64,000 nucleotides of DNA, taken from Paraphoma chrysanthemicola (Eukaryota; Ascomycota; Dothideomycetes; Pleosporales; Phaeosphaeriaceae). Where the stretch lies: assembly GCA_020744225.1 (NCBI GenBank), contig JAGMWG010000019.1, forward strand, positions 1,178,001 to 1,242,000, read 5' to 3'. A model generated the notes under the pieces. The model was not told the origin of the DNA, searched no databases, and was given only the letters and a program-made list of their open reading frames with translations. The position numbers were made by a program, and so were the translations under genes. This document shows positions 10,964-22,800 of the stretch, piece after piece (the stretch's first letter is position 1; every line of letters starts with the position of its first letter).

Positions 10964-12458
10964 GGCTTGTTAAGCGACTCGTGGGCGCAAACTAGTCGAT
11001 GGGTACGGTCAAAATAAGGGTAAGGGGATGAAGAATTGTTGAACAGTGAAGCGGGGGCTCTCTGAAGAAGGGTTGAGATTGGAGTACTGTTGGGTGATAG
11101 AACGGAGAGAAAACAGATTGACAGCAGCGGAGGAAACTCTTGTAGGAGGGGCTGGGCAATGTGCAAGCACTAGGCTAGCGGCAGGTCGAAGTGAAGGGTC
11201 ACGGTCACATGAGAGGGGTCTCTCGTTCGTTGTGATGCAATAGCGAGAGGTCATAGCTGTTACCTCGAGTGAATGATAAATGAATTGGCCAAAGTAGTCC
11301 TTTAAAGCTGTAGCAATGGCCCCATGACCAGCATATTGGACAGCTTGACAGGACCCAATGGAACAGGCGATTTGCATTACCATTGATGCCTTTGAGAGAT
11401 CTGACAGTTTTCATGAACAACAATTGGAGATCTAATGGTTAACATATACGCTCTCCTTGAATCAGCGGCAGAAAGATTTCCTGTCATTTGTTTGCAAGCT
11501 GTTGGTTCAGTTTGTACTTTTCTCGTCGACGTATCTGGCTCGCCCAAGTCGTGGCTACACAAGCGCTCGCCAGCCATCTGGGGACTATTATGGTTTTTAT
11601 TTTGTGATTCTGTGTGCTTGGGAATCCCCTGAAAGAGATTTCAAGCCTGGAGCTATTGCTGCTTTCAGATTCATCCTGTGCCATGCGTCGCTCAGGTGTA
11701 TATAGCGCAACTTCAGCAAGTGTTGTACCATGACGAGCTCAACTAATCATGTGGTAGTTTTCGTGTCAGAACCTACACTCGAATGAACTCGCGAGCAAAG
11801 TCAGGCTGAAGTTAATTTGGTGTTGATTCGGATCACTGCCATCCAGTTCGCTTTCTGGCGACTGCAGTAGCAGAAATAACTAGGTTGACATGGCAGTGTG
11901 ACTAGCCTATGATGTGTTGGAGTAAGCGTACCATACATCTTTTTAGCAGCAATAATCTCAAGCTTTCTCAATCCAAGGCTCGAGATAGTCCTGGCTCTTC
12001 ACATTCACGCGGTACCGGCGCCGTCATTCAGAAATTCCACGCCGCAAAAGTCAAGTGTCATCGAACATCGCAGGCGTTTTCATGGAGAGGGCCGAGATGA
12101 CCAGAGTGAATAAAAGGGAGACGTGATGCTCTCATGTATTATCAGAGTGGACGCCTTCTCGCCGAAGAAGTGCTGTCCGTGTGCGCGTCCCGGTTGATCG
12201 ATCCAAGATGTCTTCTGGAGTGCTTGGATTATTCCGGCCATAGCTATCCTGTGTAGGTCGTGAGACATGGTACTTCTGTAATCAGCACCCTCGGTGACTA
12301 TTGTGAATGCGAGTGTGCTTGAGGTGACGGGGACATGTTTCGATTGTGGAGCATCTCGGGTCAGCTTGCGGCAGGGTCGTGGTCGAAGCGGCATTGCATG
12401 ACCGAGCAGGGCCGCAGCTGTCCACGACCACTCTTCGCGGCTTGCCCGCACACGCAAC
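10964..12458. promoter_or_regulatory. Divergent intergenic region
   Basis: About 1.5 kb between two divergent gene starts; promoters for both must lie here. Frames on both strands, including a 187-codon minus-strand frame at 12080-12643 that overlaps the first exon of the next gene, lack any family resemblance. No tRNA or repeat is evident. Confidence 0.5.
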
Positions 12459-14213
12459 ATGTCTGCCTCGACCGACTCGAGTGCGACTGATGTCGATGCC
12501 GGCGAGAGCGGCTCGCCTAAGATTGAAGCGCTCTTTTTGATCCGCTTCGACAAGAAAGTTGGGTACGTTACGTGATGCGATAAGTTTGGGTGCCAGAGTA
12601 CCGCCATGGAGCTCGCATGCGCTGACGCCTTGCAGCTACACAATCGCGTGGAAGCGCACCACGACGGACATTCCGCTCGAAAACGCCGTCGAATTCAAGT
12701 CGCTGCCGTCTGGCCTGCATTCACTGCAGTCTGACCTCGTCTACTTTACACACGAAGGCTACGCCGGCCTGAGCGCATTCGCACGGGGAGACGCCAGCGA
12801 AGAGGAGCGCAATGCCAACTTTGTCTCTGTGGGAGTTCTTGCGCGGCGGGATGGGCCGTATGGACGTCTAGGCAGAGGATGGCTGCTCGCAGGGCGCCTG
12901 CAGAACATCGCCGCCTCGCTGGCCGACGACCTGGATGCAGTGACGCCGCTGGAGGAGTTCTGGGAGGAGCAGACATCGGATGTCAAGTCGCATGGTGAAG
13001 CCTCGAATGGCGCAGAGGCCAAGGGCCACAGCAGGGCTCGCGCCATCTCGACCGTCTCAGCAGTCACAAAGGACGATGAGCGGTTACCGGAATACCACCC
13101 AGCGCTGGCACTGCTACAGTACATTGATGTCTTTGGGCCGTTGATCTTCAGACTACAACAGGCGGCGCTTCTGAGGAAGCGCATACTCTTCGTTGGACAT
13201 CCGCCAGTGCGGGCTATGTGCGAGTTTGGTATGCTACTGCTAGTACTGGTACGGCGCGCATCCTGAGCTAACAACTGGCAGTCTACATCCTTTCTATCCT
13301 CAGCAGCCTCTCTGCACGCGACGCCGAGCTGCTAATACCCGGCTCCGAAAGCCTTACCCGCCTACCTACGCTCTTCTCCGTCGGCGTGCACGACATTCCC
13401 TCGCTCGAAGGCCCGCGACACGGCGGACACACACCAGGGAACGAGAACGCCGAAGGATGGGCAGCGTGTACAACAGACGAGATTATCGCCACCAAGACGA
13501 AGCTGTACGATATCATTGTCGAGCTGCCCCAGACACACGACGCGCCTGCGCAACAACGACGTTGGCCGCGGATACGGACGAGTGACGGCAGCCTGATCAA
13601 GGCAAGCCAGCGCGACGTTGCACGATACAGGCTATTACACAAGGAGCTCTTCAAGCACCGCAATGCATCGCAGCCCGCTTCAGAGGCATACGCGGACGAC
13701 GAAGAGGAGGAGGGAGCGCCGCTCATCTCGCGCGACGAGGTGGACGCGAAGCGCGCCGACGACGACTACAACGAGGCCTACGACGACACAGTGGTCGAGC
13801 CCATGACGTGGACGCGACTCGCATACCTGGGCTTCATGTGGTGGGCATCGGCAGGCGAAAAGGACGCATACATTACGGCCGAGCGTGACAACGACCGGGA
13901 GCTGATTGGAGATTTGGCAGAGTACTCGCAATTGGTCGAGACGGCCATCATTGCCTACTTCCACCGCCAGTCATCGCTGCTCATACAGACCCTCTCGCAG
14001 CTCATCGAAGGCGATCGAGAAGAGAACGGCGAGGAGGAAGAGGGAGAGGCGCTCGTCATTGACCGCACGGAGCTGTCGAGACTGGGGCTGGACACGTGGA
14101 GCGAAGCTGACAGAGCATTTGTGCAAGAGTTTGGCACGCTGTACTTTGGGCGGAGAGTCGAAGTCAGGGGTAATGAGGTGGACTGCTGTGGGCTCAGAGT
14201 CCCCGTCTTCTGA
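12459..14213 (+). CDS. LCHN/DENN-type protein with DUF4484
   Basis: Three exons, 12459-12562, 12636-13228 and 13282-14213, give 542 residues. The intron junctions restore KVGYTIAWKR and CEFVYILSIL. The first part (KIEALFLIRFDKKVGYTIAWKR, then SLPSGLHSLQSDLVYF near residue 70) is the upstream-DENN-like portion of LCHN (DENND11). The region YHPALALLQYIDVFGPLIFRLQQ near residues 195-215, then KRILFVGHPPVR, is typical of DENN proteins. The C-terminal half, with its long acidic insert (about 360-390) and the MTWTRLAYLGFMWWASAGE segment, corresponds to DUF4484. DENN proteins act in membrane traffic, often as Rab exchange factors; the fungal LCHN homologue is uncharacterised. Start choice rests on the ATG at 12459, which opens a short exon in frame. 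Confidence 0.88.
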
Positions 14214-14830
14214 GGCAATGCACAACGGGGCAGGTTCCCTGATTCGCACGAGCACGCCATTTCATCATGGAACAAGTGAGGTGAGGTGAGGTCGATGATG
14301 GCGTAAGAGTGCATGCGGTGGTACAGTAGAGTATGCTCGTACGGCAGAAGTGGTCCTGTCGGCCATTGCTTGTGCCTGAATGCCGCTCGTATTGGCCTTG
14401 CCTATTCGCTCCACGACGGCCTTCTCAACCTGCTTCAGCACGCCTAGCACCATGATCGTCCCAGCATCACGGCGCTCACGATGCACACAGCGCTCATGAT
14501 GGGCGCTGAGCCTGTATGCAATCAATTCTCTCGCGCTCAATTCGCTGCATGCGCGACTACCCGGTACCGAAGTCGGACCCCGCAAAATAGTCGTAGTCCC
14601 CGCCCGCGTCATACCGCGATGGCTGCTTTTAGCATCACCGAGCACGCGCATTTTTCCAGTGAATCATCCTCTAGTTGCGCCGAGTTTGCGCCTTACAGTC
14701 ATTGTCTTTCTCTCTCATATACTGTGCGCCGACAGCCTGCACCCCTCCACTGTCTACCAAGTCTCCCAAGAATTGACTGCGCGACAGCGGAATTGCGCCG
14801 CGAAAGAAAAAGTTCCCTTCACAAGCCAAT
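14214..14830. promoter_or_regulatory. LEU4 upstream region
   Basis: 617 bases between the LCHN-like 3' end and the LEU4 start. A pyrimidine-rich stretch around 14700-14770, with tctttctctctcatatac, looks like a transcription start zone. A Leu3-like site is listed separately. No gene is visible here. Confidence 0.5.
14561..14570. promoter_or_regulatory. Leu3-like binding site
   Basis: The ten bases CCGGTACCGA match the Leu3 consensus CCGGNNCCGG in nine of ten positions if the two central Ns are counted as free. They lie 261 bases before the LEU4 ATG. Leu3 is the zinc-cluster regulator that responds to 2-isopropylmalate, the product of this enzyme. The last base departs from consensus, so this is a candidate only. 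Confidence 0.4.
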
Positions 14831-16826
14831 ATGCCGATGCTCAAGGACCCGTCGAAAAAGTACAAAAAGTTCCAACCACTGCACCTGCCCGACAGGACAT
14901 GGCCAAGCAAGACGATTGACCGCCCGCCGCGCTGGCTGTCGACCGACTTGCGCGATGGAAACCAGAGCTTGGTCGATCCCATGGTAAGTGCGCGCGCACT
15001 GCTTCCTCTCACCCCCACCACCAACACAGCGCACAGGACGGCCAGCAGAAATGGGACTACTTCCAGATGCTCGTCCAGCTGGGCTACAAGGAGATTGAAG
15101 TCTCGTTTCCCTCAGCCTCGCAGACCGACTTCGACTTCACCCAGCGCCTGATCCAGACGCCCGGCATCGTCCCTGACGATGTGTGGGTGCAGGTGCTCTC
15201 GCCATGTCGCAAAGAGCTCATCCGCCGCACCGTCGACTCTCTCAAAGGCGCGAAGAAGGCGATTCTCCATCTCTACCTCGCGACCAGCCCATGCTTCCAG
15301 CAAATTGTCTTCAACATGAACGACGAGGAGACCGTGGCTCTCGCGGTCGAGTGCACAAAGTATGCGCGGTCAATAACAAAAGACGACCCTGAGCAAAAGG
15401 GCACAGAATGGGCATACGAATTTTCGCCCGAGACCTTCTCCGACTCGTCGCCAGAGTTCGTCATCAAGGTGTGCGAGGCCGTCAAGGCGGCATGGGAGCC
15501 CAGTGTCGAGAAGCCCCTCATCTTCAACCTGCCCGCGACCGTCGAGATGGCCACGCCGAACGTCTACGCCGACCAGATCGAGTACTTTTGCAAGAACATC
15601 TCAGAGCGCGAGAAGATCTGCGTCTCTCTGCACCCACACAACGACCGCGGATGTGCTGTCGCAGCGGCAGAACTAGCACAAATGGCTGGCGCAGACCGCG
15701 TCGAGGGCACCCTGTTTGGCAACGGCGAGCGTACAGGAAACGTCGACCTGGTCACGCTGGGCCTGAATCTCTACACGCAGGGAATCCACCCCGGCATCGA
15801 CTTCTCCGACCTCAAGTCCATCATCGATATGGTCGAGACTTGCAATAAGATTCCCGTACATCCGCGTGCACCGTACGGAGGGCAGCTCGTCGTCTGCGCC
15901 TTCAGCGGATCACATCAGGACGCCATCAAGAAGGGCTTCCAGAAGCGCACCAAGGAGGGCGCCGACAACGAGAGCCGCTGGCAGATCCCGTACCTGCCCC
16001 TCGACCCGCGCGATATTGGCCGCACATACGAGGCCATCATCCGCGTCAACTCGCAGAGCGGCAAGGGTGGTGTCGCATGGATCATTCAGCGCCAGCTCGA
16101 ACTCGACCTGCCGCGAGGCCTACAAATTGCGTTCTCCAAGGTCGTACAAAAACAGACTGACATGCTCGGCCGCGAGCTGCGACCTACAGAAATCACTGCG
16201 CTGTTCGAAGAAGAGTATCACCTCAAGCGCAACCCCCGCTTCTCCCTCATCGACTACGAAATTACCGCCGACCGCTCGAAATCGCCCGCGCCGCCGCAGG
16301 AGGGCAAGACAGCCAAGTCGGGGAATTTGCGCCGCATCTTCAAGGGTGTCATTGAGATCGACCACCAGGAACACGAGCTGCGGGGCACTGGCAACGGAGC
16401 TCTGTCGTCTCTGGTAGACGCTCTGAGGGGTCTTGGAATCGAGCTGGACGTTGTCGACTACAACGAGCACACAATTGGAACGAGCAAGGACGCAAAGGCG
16501 GCGACATACATTGGATGCACGTCTGCGCAATCGAGCGTCAAGGTCTGGGGCGTGGGTATTCATCAAGATGTTGTCCAGGCGTCTCTCATCGCGCTGCTGA
16601 GCGCTGCTTCATCGGTGCGTAAGTTGTCATGACCACAACAGACCACAGCTAACGTCAGCAGTTCCTAAACTCACGGCCATCCACACCGATCCCCTTCCGC
16701 CCCAAGCGATCGAACACACTCGATATCCCGAGCCCAGCAGCGAGCCCCACGAGGAGCAATCTGGTTGACAAGCTGGAGGCTGCAGTTAACGGCGATCATG
16801 CGGACGTGAAGAGTGCGGGTGTTTAA
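14831..16826 (+). CDS. LEU4: 2-isopropylmalate synthase
   Basis: Catalyses condensation of acetyl-CoA with 2-oxoisovalerate, the first committed step of leucine synthesis (EC 2.3.3.13). Three exons, 14831-14983, 15037-16614 and 16662-16826 (introns 53 and 47 nt), give 631 residues. The HMG-CoA-lyase-like TIM barrel starts with STDLRDGNQSL (about residue 37), which supplies the metal-binding Asp. SLHPHNDRG near residue 245 gives the HxH-type metal site, and LFGNGERTGNVDLV follows. The C-terminal LeuA regulatory dimerisation domain starts near residue 470 and ends around the ASYIGCTS-like strand, with a short Ser/Pro/Thr-rich tail in exon 3. The protein starts at the position matching the internal methionine of yeast Leu4 (MLKDPSKKYK), so no presequence is encoded from the first AUG. 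It may be the cytosolic short form, or a mitochondrial form may arise another way. Confidence 0.97.
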
Positions 16827-17263
16827 GTATTTCTTTGCCCAAAATATGGCATATCGATGGTTGTTTGAATTTGCATATACTTCGCGTGGTGCATTGGGTC
16901 GGAACATGCGGAGCTCGGATCACAAAAAGCGTCATGTAGTTGGTGTTTAGTTTTTAAATTGTTCATAACAACATAGACACCAGAGTCAATTCAACGATAT
17001 AAGGCCAATTGCACGCCCTTTGGTCAGCACTTTTCTCCACATCTTTTTGATTGTGCTCCGACTTCGGATGACCCTGCATTACGCGCTTATCAGCGGCTCT
17101 GACGATAGTCTAGTAGCTGTGGGTACATGGTGATAGTATCAACTCGACACGATATGATCAATAACTCAACTGAGCCCATGTCAAACTAAACGTTGGTTCG
17201 AAACCTACCATTGATCTTCTTCCAAGGATCTCCAACATATTACCTGGACCCATTCTCGTCACA
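16827..17263. other. Intergenic region
   Basis: 437 bases between LEU4 and the DUF1989 gene, containing the LEU4 3' end and the DUF1989 promoter. A GGTTCGAAACC string at 17195-17205 resembles a tRNA B box but has no matching A box or cloverleaf. Nothing else is seen. Confidence 0.5.
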
Positions 17264-18367
17264 ATGTCTCACCAAGACATTCCCCCAGCGCCAGCATACT
17301 TCCCCACTTCCGCCGACTCACCCCTTCACCCTCCCACCAAACTCTACTCGAAACTACGAAACCTGAAAGACGAAGAGCTAGTTAAAACCCAAGACTTCGT
17401 CATCCCACCACGCAGCGGGAAAGCGTGGAATGTTCCCTCCGGCTCCCTCTTCCGCTTATCCACCCCAGAAGGCCCACAAGTCGGTGACCTCAACATCTGG
17501 AACGCACACAATCCGCGCGAACGCTTCTGGGCTGCTCGAACACGCCAGTTGCAGAGCAGCCATGTGCAAGAGGGGGATCGGCTGTGGAGTTGTTTGCCGT
17601 ATATGAGGCCGTTGTGTGGGGTTGTTAGGGATGGGTGTTTGCTTGAGGATGCGCCTGTGTCTGGCGGGGATGATGGAAAGAAGAGGGGGAGAGGGAGGGA
17701 GGATAGGAAGGATGAGAGAGGGGGTGTGACGAAGTGGGGTGGGAGATGTCATGATTTATTGGGGACGAGATGTGATCCTTACGGTACGTTACGTATCTTT
17801 CCCCATTTCCGTTCAATCCACGTCACAACATAACAGCACACACATCTCGAGGAGAAAGTAAAACTTGTATATGCCGAATTGGACGCCGATTGCTGATGTC
17901 AAGTGGTGGTATTAGTCTCAAACATGCTCACCGGCGCATCCTACGATTTCCACTGCCACTCCAACCTCGTCCGTTCCATCCTCCCGCACGGCCTCACAGA
18001 ATTCGACGTCCACGACGTGCTCAACGTCTTCCAAGTCACGGGCCTCGACTCCCAAGGGCGGTATTTCATGGAATCCTCACCCGCAACAAAGGACTCCTTT
18101 ATTACCTTTTTCGCAGAACAGCCGCTTCTGTGCGCTCTCTCGACGTGTCCCGGCGGGGACTTGAGTGCGTGGGGATGGCACCAGGCTGATGAAGATGCTG
18201 GCGAGGGAGAGGGTGAGAAGAAGGATATGAAGAGCACGTGTCGTCCGATAAGGGTGGAGGTGTGGGAGGTTAGGGATCGAGAGGGCGTGTTGGGGGAGTG
18301 GAAGGAGCCGGAGACGAGTGGGTATAAGGGTTTGCATGGGATGGCGGTGCCGGAGGGGGAGAGATAG
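17264..18367 (+). CDS. DUF1989 (urea-carboxylase-associated) family protein
   Basis: Two exons, 17264-17783 and 17916-18367, give 323 residues. The 132-nt intron is long for this genome, but the junction restores the expected GTRCDPYVSNMLTG. Family landmarks are IPPRSGKAWNVPSGSLFRL (about residue 45), GDLNIWNAHNPRERFW (about 75), GGRCHDLLGTRCDPY (about 160) and FHCHSNLVRSILPHGL (about 185). The Cys and His residues in the last two blocks are probable metal ligands. In bacteria, DUF1989 proteins sit beside urea/guanidine carboxylases, and a DUF1989 pair deiminates carboxyguanidine. The fungal single-chain version is not characterised. A basic and glycine-rich insert (about residues 130-155) separates two conserved blocks. 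A urea-carboxylase-like gene lies about 32 kb downstream, too far to imply co-regulation. Confidence 0.87.
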
Positions 18368-18969
18368 TAGCATCGTGATAGGGTGAGCATTTCATCACCT
18401 TGGATGTGCGGATCGACTGAATGACTGTATGTAGTCGTCCTGGTGTACTCGGCATATCATGAGGTTTAAGTTTCGGCTTCATTTCATGAATCCACGAAGA
18501 TATTCAAGTTAAAATTTCGTTGCATGAGTGATCGAAATCCTCGTCTGTTTTGCATCTCTCCTTAGATACTATGGAAGAGGTTTTGGGCAGGCGTATTTAT
18601 TTCTTTGATTCAAGCAAGTTAAAGCAACGATTGTCATACACTTGGAGCTTGATTCTGTACCAAGTCTTACTGCCGGGTGCCACTGTCACATAGATAAGCA
18701 AGCTTCGATTTTAAGTTTGAACCATAGTCGAACAACTTTAGGCTAACGACATACTGATTATTGAGCATGATGACTATTACGATATTACATACCCCTCCGA
18801 GGTGGTGATGTTAGCGTCAAGTTGCGCCGTACCTCGGTATAACTTATCACTCATGCGCTAGTCGAGTCGCGACTTCAGCGACCGTTACACAAAACATTTC
18901 CATTCACTCTCTTGGATTCATTGAAGCACTTCCGAATTTGTCTAGATCAGTCCCACTTCCTACAGCAAC
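18368..18969. other. Intergenic region
   Basis: 602 bases, AT-richer than the flanking genes. It should hold the DUF1989 3' end and the promoter of the dehydrogenase gene. No frame or repeat of note. Confidence 0.5.
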
Positions 18970-19879
18970 ATGAGCTCCGCAGAATCAGACGTGCAATTGC
19001 ACGATTTCGCCAACATCTTCAGCTTGAAAGGCAAAGTCGCCGTCGTCAGCGGCGGATCGCGAGGTCTCGGACTCCACGCTGCATCAGGGTAACCGAAACA
19101 TCTATTCTCTCGACTCTCTACAATGTCACTAACTCCTTGACAGCCTCCTCCAGGCCGGCTGTTCCAAAGTCTTCATCACCTCGCGCAAAGCCAAGGCATG
19201 CACCGAAGCCGTCGCAGCCCTCAACGCTCTACCCACCAGCGGCACCGCAATCTCCATCCCCGCCGACAGTTCCAAAGTCTCTGAGATCGAGCGGCTAGTT
19301 TCAGAAGTGCGCAAACACACCGACCACGTTGATATACTCTTTGCCAACGCGGGCGCAACATGGGGCGCCGAGTTTGACAAGACGGATGAGAAGAATGGAT
19401 GGGACAGGGTCATGGATGTCAACGTCAAAGGCGTGTTCTTCACAATCCAAAAGTTCGCGCCGCTGCTTGCAGCAAAAGCTACCGTGGCAGATCCTTCGCG
19501 CGTCATTGTAACAGGGTCCGTCGCAGGTATTACAATCGGCTCGCTCGGCGAATCAGGCGCGTTTTCGTACGCGGCCTCAAAGGCAGCAGTGTTGCATCTT
19601 GCACGCAATCTCGCGATTGAGTTGGGACCTAAACATATTCTTGTCAACGGCATTGCGCCAGGGTTCTTCATGAGCAAGATGGCAGCGGTGTTGATGGAAC
19701 GGAGTGGTGGTGAGGATCAACTGAACAAAGCGAATCCGAATGGCAGGACGGGCAGGCCCGAGGACATTGCGGCAGCGGTGGTGTTTTTGAGCTCGAGAGC
19801 GGGAGGGCATGTCAATGGTGATACGCTGGTGCTGGATGGAGGAAAGCTTTGGGGGGATAATCGCTTGGGGAAGCTGTAG
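18970..19879 (+). CDS. Short-chain dehydrogenase/reductase (RhlG-like)
   Basis: Two exons, 18970-19088 and 19144-19879, give 284 residues; the 55-nt intron junction gives HAASGLLQAG. The Rossmann fold opens with GKVAVVSGGSRGLG (about residues 21-34), a TGxxxGxG variant. NAGA follows near residue 100. The catalytic set is Ser in TGSVAG (about 165) and Tyr/Lys in SYAASK (about 186). The C-terminal PEDIAAAVVFLSS and GDTLVLDGG blocks are classical. The protein most resembles the RhlG-type branch, whose members reduce 3-oxoacyl or related ketones with NADPH, but the substrate is not inferable. No polyketide synthase or other cluster gene is adjacent. Confidence 0.92.
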
Positions 19880-22800
19880 GTGCTATTGAACGTGTAGCCG
19901 AATTTGGGAGCAATTGAGTTGGCAGACTGCGTTGCTCGATGTACGTCTCCTGCTCAGGCATGCGTGGCACATGTCCAGCGGTGTGCTTGGAGATTCTAAA
20001 AACCCGTGAGAGTGCGATTTGAGTCCTACACAATGCACAATGCAATCCCTCCCAAGCTGGTTAGTGACCCGATTGATTCCTTGTGGCATACACAGCACTG
20101 CAACTGGGTATGATGCTCCGACACGTCATGTACGTGATCGAAGTACCCGCGGTCGATTTGTGCCTGACTTGCGACGTTGGAGGCCTTCATCCGGTGGAGA
20201 CAACTTTGCGGGCCTTGCAACTTGTGGAAGCTTTGGGAACCCGGTCGTCTTCCGTGGAGACAATCTGGAATCGACGCCTAGCGCGCGAGCAACTTGGAGC
20301 CGGATATTGACGGTGATGAGTCTCACTGCGCATCCACGACAGTGACAGACTGTGGTAATGAAATCTTCCGTCTCAATTTGCCTGTCGTCGGAGGATAGGT
20401 ATGATTTGGGGAGGTCGGGTTAAGGTTCCAGGCATTCCCAAGACCGCCATGCCGGTACATCGCACATTGTGGCCCGCCCGTGAGACATGTCTCTCCTTAC
20501 GGTCGTGGAGCAGCCTCCTCCGATATAGCGCTTGCATGGTGTGACAGCCACAGAGTCATCTCCAAGGTGGTTTCGAAATGATGGGCGACGACGTGCCGTT
20601 CACTCGCGGCTTTCTCCGGTAATTGCACAGCCAATCAATGCCTGTGCGCAGCAAGGCGCTCCTGAGACACAACCGTTGTGAACGGAACCTGAACCATTAG
20701 TGCCTCTCATTGAACTCAATCGCACATTATTTCTCCTAAGCAAGATCTGATAGCGGGATGCCGATCTTTTGACTACTGCGACTGCCCTCATGAGCTGTTT
20801 CAGCGCCGCCAACTGCCGTGCTCAACACGGCGGCGATCTTCATGTTTTGCCACTGAGCAGCACGCCCACTTCAGATTGCGTCCACATCCCTTTGCCCGCC
20901 AGCAAAAGCCTCCAGAAGCTCATTTCGCCAAGCGTAAGAAGTTGCAGATGGAGTTGTTGACTGGCATGAATTGCATGTCGATCGCTCGCTGTTGGAAACG
21001 GCTACCAAAAGATCATCGGAGGTGCTAGCGCCTGCATGGCTCAACGGCGTCTTATCGGAGGGCTGATCGCTGGAGTTAACCCGGTTCGAGCAATTGCCTC
21101 CGGGCTGGCCAAGCGTGGACTCTGGCAGGCTTGCAGATGGGCAGATGGAAGAGGATTCTGGTTCATCATCCCAGCTTGCCAGTGCCAGGGCCGACGTGCT
21201 GATGGCAGTCGGCTCTTTCGCCGAACGGAAGCTGCCGACCCGCAATGGCCACGCAATCAGGCGCGATCAGACATTGCAGATCGTGACAAGCTGTTTTTGG
21301 ATACTGCCATGGCGACACAGAGGCGGATGCAGAAGGCGACACTGCAGCAATCAATACTTCCTGGCACATGTCGGATGTCACGTCTTGTGCGTCCGCGGCC
21401 ACGCGACGGAAGCGGTGCGCGCAACTCTGCAGCGAATCAGCCGTGGTCAGCGCAGAAATAGCAGACGACGTCGGAACGGCTCAACCGCTCAAAGCAAGTC
21501 GATAACATCCTCAGGCCAATGTTACACCATTGGCCACTTGCGGCGCATCCCCGTCACAATTTGGACGTCTGCGGTCTGCCATGCAAAGTCGTGGAAACCG
21601 TGGCAAGTCGCCTTGATTCGCCGGCACAAGATCTCAAAACGCACCAGATCCGCGCGGTTGATTCCCGGACGCTACCAGCGAAGCCGACTTTCGAGTCTAG
21701 GCAAATCTGCCCGGCAGTTGGACAACGTGCAACTACTCAGGCCAACCTGGCTTACGGATCCTGGAGCTCCGATCAACCCAACCTGCGGCTGACCGAGGTC
21801 GAGTTGAATGAGTGCCAAGAACGAGCATACCAGAATTGGCTATGGGCTAGAAGCGCTGGACGTTCTCTGAGCCTTTCCTGTGGGTCTCGCGGGACGGGCG
21901 CGGACTGCAACGTGGGGAAAGCACGTTTGTCCAGCGGTGCCACACTGGTTGACGGCACCGTAGCAAGGGTACCGTGACTTGGGACAGCCCTGGCTGGCTG
22001 GCTGAGCACAACCTTTCGGAACGACAGGCTACTACTCGGCACTCAGTTGGCTGGAACCCTTTTGTTGGCCAGTTGATCGGTGATGAGAGGAGTGATGCCG
22101 TTTGGCGGGTTTTGGCGCGCCGCTATTCAGTTGACACTTTGTCGCCTCCCGCCCACACCCACGTGCAAGCGTATGCAGCAGCAAATCGGAACCATTTACG
22201 GTACCAGAGCGGGTGCACCTCGCCGCGCTCCGAAAATTTGCTGTCAATGGCGTTGCGGGTACGTAAGTGCTGTAATAGGTCGCGCCCATGCACCTTCGGT
22301 ACAGGTCCACCATGATGGGGCTGCCTGTCCATGGAGCGTGGGCGAGATGCGTAGTCTGGCGCCTCGCGTCCCATCCAGCCCTGACCAAACCACCAAGAAG
22401 ACTCGTGCTGCAGGCGACAGCCGTGCTCTCGCCACGGCCTCAGGCGTAAGCGAAAATGCACGAGAATACTCTCCTCGTTGTTAAACCCCTCATCCCTGCT
22501 CGTCACCCAATGCGTTCACAAGCACGGCCGTTTTGGGTCGCAGAGACTGCCAGTTTTCAAGTCACGTAGATTCAGGCACCAAGAAGATCCCTAATAGTGC
22601 CTGCAACTCATGGCTGCAGTTGAATTTTGGAAATGATCAACCAGTCTTCCAAGCGTTTGTATCCGCCCGGATCTACAGCCGACACGACTACGGAGCAATC
22701 AGGCCGCTGCTCATTTGTTGGAACACTAGACTACTCGCTTCGCACGTTCCTCATTATCAAGGCATCTTCACTAAACGTGCTGGTCGGAAGATTTGGGCTG

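Noticed and set aside
12080..12643. Minus-strand frame of 187 codons
   Set aside because: It overlaps the first exon and intron of the LCHN-like gene and has no family features.
17195..17205. tRNA B-box-like GGTTCGAAACC
   Set aside because: No A box or foldable cloverleaf upstream, so a tRNA is not supported.
18970..19879. Secondary-metabolite cluster around the short-chain dehydrogenase and LEU4
   Set aside because: No core synthase, transporter or cytochrome P450 lies within reach; neighbours are primary-metabolism or unrelated genes.
21094..21792. Plus-strand frame of 232 codons in the gene-free region
   Set aside because: Composition is arbitrary, several other frames of similar length overlap it, and no domain or splice context is visible.
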